From NCBI GenBank assembly GCA_022615475.1, contig JAKEGQ010000055.1, positions 1-7,439 on the forward strand: 7,439 nucleotides of DNA, given 5' to 3'. Below the pieces are notes generated by a model, which worked only from the letters and a program-made list of their open reading frames with translations, was not told the DNA's origin and ran no database searches. Of the stretch, positions 4,430 through 7,439 are shown piece after piece (within the stretch, counting starts at the first letter, position 1; each line of letters starts with the position of its first letter). Origin of the DNA: Candidatus Methylomirabilota bacterium. GTDB lineage: Bacteria > Methylomirabilota > Methylomirabilia > Methylomirabilales > CSP1-5. A program made the translations under genes and the position numbers.

Positions 4430-5137
4430 ATGGGTGGGATCAGTGTATTGCATCTCGTCCTGCAAGCGGGGCCGGTGGCCAAGGCGGTCCTCCTTCTCCT
4501 CCTCTTCTTCTCCGTCGCCTCCTGGGCCATCATCTTCGCAAAGCTGAGGACGCTGCGAAAGGCAGAGCGGCAGTCGGACGCTTTTCTCCGCCTCTTTCGC
4601 ACGTCCAAGAATCTCAGTGCGATGTACGAGGAGGCCAAGCGGTATCCCGCAGCTCCTGTGGTGGCGCTCTTTCGCGAAGGGTTCCGGGAGCTCAGTCAAC
4701 TCGGAAGGGCAAATCCGCACCCCGGTGGCAGTCCCGGAGGGATGTCATTGACGGCGGAGCGGAGTGGTGAGATTCTCGAGGGGATCGGTCGAACGCTCAG
4801 GCATGCGAGTCTGAGGGAGCTGTCGCAGATAGAGCGTCATCTTATCTTCCTGGCCACGACCGGCAGCGTGACCCCCTTTATCGGTCTCTTTGGCACGGTC
4901 TGGGGCATCATCGATGCCTTCGTAGGAATCGGGGCAGCGGGGTCCGCCAATCTGGGGGCCGTGGCCCCGGGCATCGCCGAGGCGCTGATCGCCACCGCCG
5001 CGGGCTTGGCTGCGGCCATCCCGGCGGTCATCGCCTATAACTATTTCGTGAATCGCATCCGCGGTATTGGGACTCGTCTGGATCTCTTTACCCTGGAGTT
5101 TATGGGCCTGGCAGAGCGGCTCGCGGTGGGACGATGA
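4430..5137 (+). CDS. tolQ: Tol-Pal system inner-membrane motor subunit TolQ
   Basis: The product is 235 residues, normal for TolQ/ExbB/MotA proteins. TolQ forms the proton-conducting stator with TolR that energises TolA for outer-membrane constriction at division. Three membrane helices are visible: about 14-36, 137-165 (with PFIGLFGTVWGIIDAF, 149-164) and 175-205 (VAPGIAEALIATAAGLAAAI, 178-197). Thr156 and Thr189 correspond to the pore threonines of E. coli TolQ (145 and 178) if numbering is offset by 11. A Gly/Pro-rich insert at about 92-104 (GRANPHPGGSPGG) lengthens the cytoplasmic loop. The start ATG 4430 aligns with the family N-terminus, and no Shine-Dalgarno precedes it. The stop overlaps the tolR start by 4 bases (ATGA). 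ExbB is the alternative name, but the downstream tolB settles it. Confidence 0.95.
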   Translation: MGGISVLHLVLQAGPVAKAVLLLLLFFSVASWAIIFAKLRTLRKAERQSDAFLRLFRTSKNLSAMYEEAKRYPAAPVVALFREGFRELSQLGRANPHPGGSPGGMSLTAERSGEILEGIGRTLRHASLRELSQIERHLIFLATTGSVTPFIGLFGTVWGIIDAFVGIGAAGSANLGAVAPGIAEALIATAAGLAAAIPAVIAYNYFVNRIRGIGTRLDLFTLEFMGLAERLAVGR

Positions 5138-5568
5138 GTGCGAACCTTTCCGGATCGGAGCAGCGCCTGGGTGGCGCCCTGTCCGAGATCAACGTCACTC
5201 CCTTCGTGGATGTGGTGTTGGTGCTCCTCATTATCTTTATGATCACCGCCCCCATGATGATCCGGGGGATTGACGTTCAGGTTCCACGCACCGAGACCAG
5301 AAATGTCCAGCCGGAAGAGCGATTGATCCTGACCGTCACGAAAGACAAGATGATCTACCTGGATGATCAGCAGATCAGTCTGGGTCGGCTCCAGAAGGTG
5401 CTGACCGGTCTTCAGAAGCGGAATCCGCGGGCGGCGGTCTTTCTGCGGGCTGACGAGAAGGTCCCCTATGGGGTGGTGGTCCAGGTGATGGATGTGGTGA
5501 AGCAGGCCGGGATTGACCGGCTGGGTATGGTGACCGAGCCCCTGCGTCCTCAAGAAAAGGGGCAATAG
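5134..5568 (+). CDS. tolR: Tol-Pal system protein TolR (ExbD/TolR family)
   Basis: The product is 144 residues with one N-terminal membrane helix (about 23-43) and a periplasmic domain. The key block is EINVTPFVDVVLVLLIIFMI (18-37), in which Asp26 is the conserved proton-carrying aspartate of the ExbD/TolR family. The periplasmic part ends with RADEKVPYGVVVQVMDVVKQ (105-124) and AGIDRLGMVTEP (125-136), typical of TolR. The protein works inside the TolQ pentamer and binds peptidoglycan. Its ATG overlaps the tolQ stop (5134-5137), implying translational coupling, and tolA starts 5 bases after its stop. Confidence 0.95.
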   Translation: MSANLSGSEQRLGGALSEINVTPFVDVVLVLLIIFMITAPMMIRGIDVQVPRTETRNVQPEERLILTVTKDKMIYLDDQQISLGRLQKVLTGLQKRNPRAAVFLRADEKVPYGVVVQVMDVVKQAGIDRLGMVTEPLRPQEKGQ

Positions 5569-5573
5569 GGGAA

Positions 5574-6386
5574 GTGGGGCACCCGTGGACGATGGACGGG
5601 GGGCGCCGAGATCTTACGGTCAATCTGGCCTTCTCGCTCGTGCTACACTTCCTGGTTTTCGCGGGGGTGTTTCTTACCCCCTCCCTCTATTCGCACCGGT
5701 TTCACGTGCCGGTGGCGTATAAGGTGACGTTAGTGGATCTTCCGGGGACACAGAGAGGGCCGTCGTCGCCTGCGGGGAAGCCGGATGTGAAAGTGGAGGC
5801 CCCGAAGGCGGAGATTCCGAAGGCTCCGACGCCAGCGGCCCCGCCGTCGAAGGCGAAGCCATCCGAGGTGAAACCTCAGGCCCCGACACCTTCGCCAGAC
5901 GCCCTCTCCCTGCCCAAGAAGCAGAAGGTGCCGCCGAAGTCCGCGAGGGCCCCGGAGCCCTCCGGGGTGCCATCGGTGCCATCTTCGTCGGCGAAGGTCC
6001 ACCAGGCGCCGATTCAGGCGGGATTGCCTGGCCAGGGTGGGACTGGGCTCGTCGGGATCGCCTCGGAGACCGGTACGGCCGGGGAGAGCGGCGATCCAAA
6101 CTTGAGTTATTATCTGGCACTGATCCAGGCGAAGGTGAGCAGTCGCTGGGCGGAACCCTCCGCGGGCCTCGCGCTGGGTCAGGCGCAGCGGGTGACAGTG
6201 GGTTTCATCGTGTTACGCTCTGGTCTGGTCCGCGATATCCAGGTTCTGACCCCTTCGGGGAGTTTCTCCTTGGATCAATCTGCCCTCCGGGCAGTCACGG
6301 AGGCGGTTCCCTTCCCCCCCTTCCCTCCGCTTTTTGCGGAAGAGAAGCTCTTGGTGCGATTCCATTTCGAGATGCGAGGTCAGTGA
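5574..6386 (+). CDS. tolA: TolA/TonB-type periplasm-spanning energy transducer
   Basis: The product is 270 residues. It has a cytoplasmic start, one membrane helix (about 14-36), a long Pro/Ala/Lys linker (about 63-150, many P-x-K and A-P repeats), a Gly-rich hinge (150-173) and a TonB/TolA C-terminal domain (177-269). The helix holds S21-LVL-H25, the S-x3-H motif by which TonB and TolA engage their motor. The C-terminal domain shows RVTVGFIVLRSGLVRDIQVL (206-225) and AVPFPPFPP (244-252). Position between tolR and tolB marks it as the TolA of this system, but the linker is Pro-rich like TonB rather than the long alanine-rich helix of enterobacterial TolA, and it is shorter (270 against about 420). 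The start is unresolved: GTG 5574, directly after GGGGAA, or ATG 5592. Confidence 0.85.
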   Translation: MGHPWTMDGGRRDLTVNLAFSLVLHFLVFAGVFLTPSLYSHRFHVPVAYKVTLVDLPGTQRGPSSPAGKPDVKVEAPKAEIPKAPTPAAPPSKAKPSEVKPQAPTPSPDALSLPKKQKVPPKSARAPEPSGVPSVPSSSAKVHQAPIQAGLPGQGGTGLVGIASETGTAGESGDPNLSYYLALIQAKVSSRWAEPSAGLALGQAQRVTVGFIVLRSGLVRDIQVLTPSGSFSLDQSALRAVTEAVPFPPFPPLFAEEKLLVRFHFEMRGQ

Positions 6387-6390
6387 GAGC

Positions 6391-7439
6391 ATGAAAAGAC
6401 TTTGGCGCATCACCACCTTCATCCTCCTCTGTGGCGGGCTCCTGCGCGCCAGCGCATCGGCCCAGGTGGACATCACCGTCACGCGGACGGTGGTCCAGCG
6501 CATCCCCATCGCCGTGGTGGGACTGCGCTCCTCGGGAGGGTCAGATCTGGCGGCGCAGGCCCTGTCGGTCCTCGTAAGTGATCTGGAATTCTCCACGGTC
6601 TTCGAGGTGCTGCCCCCCTCCTTCATGCCATTCAACCCCAGGGAGGTTCGCCTGGGCGAAGAGGAGAAGGTGCTCGCGTCCTTGAATCAGTTAAAGGTCC
6701 AGGCCATGGTGGTGGCGGAGCTCACGCAGCGGGGGAAGGACCTGACCCTTGAGGGGCGTGTCTATAACGTGAGCCGAGGCGTCTTTCTCGGCGGCAAGCG
6801 TTACTTTGGAGAGGCGACGGCCCTCAGGTCGATGGTTCACCGATTGGCCGATGAGGTCGTGCTGCGGCTCACCGGCGAGCGAGGGGTTGCCTCGACCCGG
6901 ATCGCTTACGCGAGCGCCGAGAAGGGTGCGACCGAACTCTACCTGATGGACTACGATGGCCACAACCCGACGCTCGCCACGGGGAACCGATCCATCAACC
7001 TCTCGCCGCGCTTCTCGCCTGACGGCAAGCTGCTCGCGTATACGTCCTACCGGGATGGGAATCCGGATCTCTACCTCCTCAATCTCGAGAGTGGGCGGCG
7101 CGATAAGGTATCAGCCTTGCCCGGGCTCAACATCGCCCCCGGCTGGTCCCCAACGGGTCAGTGGCTCGCCCTGTCCCTGAGCAAGGATGGGGGGACGAAC
7201 CTGTACCTGATGCGGCCGACGGGTGGGGAGCTCCGTCGCCTCACAAACGGCTACGCGATTTCGGTGTCTCCCTCCTTCTCTCCCACCGGGCGGCAGATCG
7301 TCTTCACCTCGGATCGGGGCGGGTCGCCCCAGGTCTATATGATGGATCTCGAGGGGACGAATCTCCAGCGACTGACTTTTGAGGGGGAGTACAATGCATC
7401 CGCCCGCTGGTCGCCGCGGGGGGACAAGATCGCCTTTGC
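6391..7439 (+). CDS. tolB: Tol-Pal system beta-propeller protein TolB, 3' end outside the window
   Basis: The frame is open for 349 codons to the window edge; full TolB is about 430 residues, so roughly the last fifth is missing. Residues 1-24 are a signal peptide (MKRLWRITTFILLCGGLLRA, cut after SASA), giving a mature start QVDITV. The N-terminal domain (about 25-165) is followed by beta-propeller repeats with the TolB wording TRIAYASAEKG (169-179), TELYLMDYDG (181-190), SPRFSPDGKLLAYTSYRDGN (205-224), PDLYLLNLESG (225-235), SPSFSPTGRQIVFTSDRG (293-310) and ARWSPRGDKIAF (338-349). TolB binds Pal and TolA in the periplasm. The ATG lies 4 bases after the tolA stop, with GAGG about 12 bases upstream, so translation is probably coupled. 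pal is expected next. Confidence 0.95.
   Translation, partial: MKRLWRITTFILLCGGLLRASASAQVDITVTRTVVQRIPIAVVGLRSSGGSDLAAQALSVLVSDLEFSTVFEVLPPSFMPFNPREVRLGEEEKVLASLNQLKVQAMVVAELTQRGKDLTLEGRVYNVSRGVFLGGKRYFGEATALRSMVHRLADEVVLRLTGERGVASTRIAYASAEKGATELYLMDYDGHNPTLATGNRSINLSPRFSPDGKLLAYTSYRDGNPDLYLLNLESGRRDKVSALPGLNIAPGWSPTGQWLALSLSKDGGTNLYLMRPTGGELRRLTNGYAISVSPSFSPTGRQIVFTSDRGGSPQVYMMDLEGTNLQRLTFEGEYNASARWSPRGDKIAF

Noticed and set aside
1..7439. tRNA, rRNA, insertion sequences or transposase genes
   Set aside because: No cloverleaf with a CCA end, rRNA motif, transposase frame or terminal inverted repeat pair was seen anywhere in the window.

Overview
The window reads as a GC-rich chromosome segment from a Gram-negative (diderm) bacterium. 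It carries a Tol system (tolQ, tolR, a TolA/TonB-type protein, tolB) and exported proteins with signal peptides. It also carries bacillithiol synthesis genes (bshA, bshC). Bacillithiol genes outside Firmicutes together with two near-perfect sigma-54 promoters suggest an environmental lineage. NC10 (Methylomirabilota) or Acidobacteria-like groups are plausible, but I cannot fix the taxon from sequence alone.

Left half, minus strand, in transcription order: bshC (2149-3864), a 60-bp gap filled by a degenerate 7-bp repeat element, bshA (970-2088), a small DoxX-family membrane protein (489-902), then an exported HtrA-like serine protease that runs off the window (1-366). bshC, bshA and the doxX-like gene look like one transcription unit for low-molecular-weight thiol and redox homeostasis. 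The deacetylase gene bshB is not here. The protease has its own canonical sigma-54 promoter at 381-396.

Middle, 3865-4429: a 565-bp gap between the divergent bshC and tolQ genes. It holds a sigma-70-type promoter for each flanking gene, both placed so that the mRNA would start only a few bases before the start codon (likely leaderless). It also holds a second canonical sigma-54 promoter on the plus strand (4020-4035), a dyad about 120 bp upstream of that promoter's predicted start site, a weaker sigma-54-like site facing it on the minus strand, and a possible 56-residue ORF. The plus-strand sigma-54 promoter has no obvious protein target, so it may drive a small RNA, a small peptide gene or a long-leader tol transcript.

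Right half, plus strand: tolQ-tolR-tolA-tolB (4430 to beyond 7439), tightly spaced with one 4-bp overlap and gaps of 5 and 4 bp. TolQ/TolR form the proton-driven inner-membrane motor, the TolA/TonB-like protein spans the periplasm, and TolB is the periplasmic partner. pal would be expected just outside the window.

The most interesting points are the regulatory architecture (sigma-54 control of an HtrA-like protease and of an orphan intergenic unit), the apparent leaderless first genes, and a repeat element that seems to have supplied the C-terminal tail of BshC.
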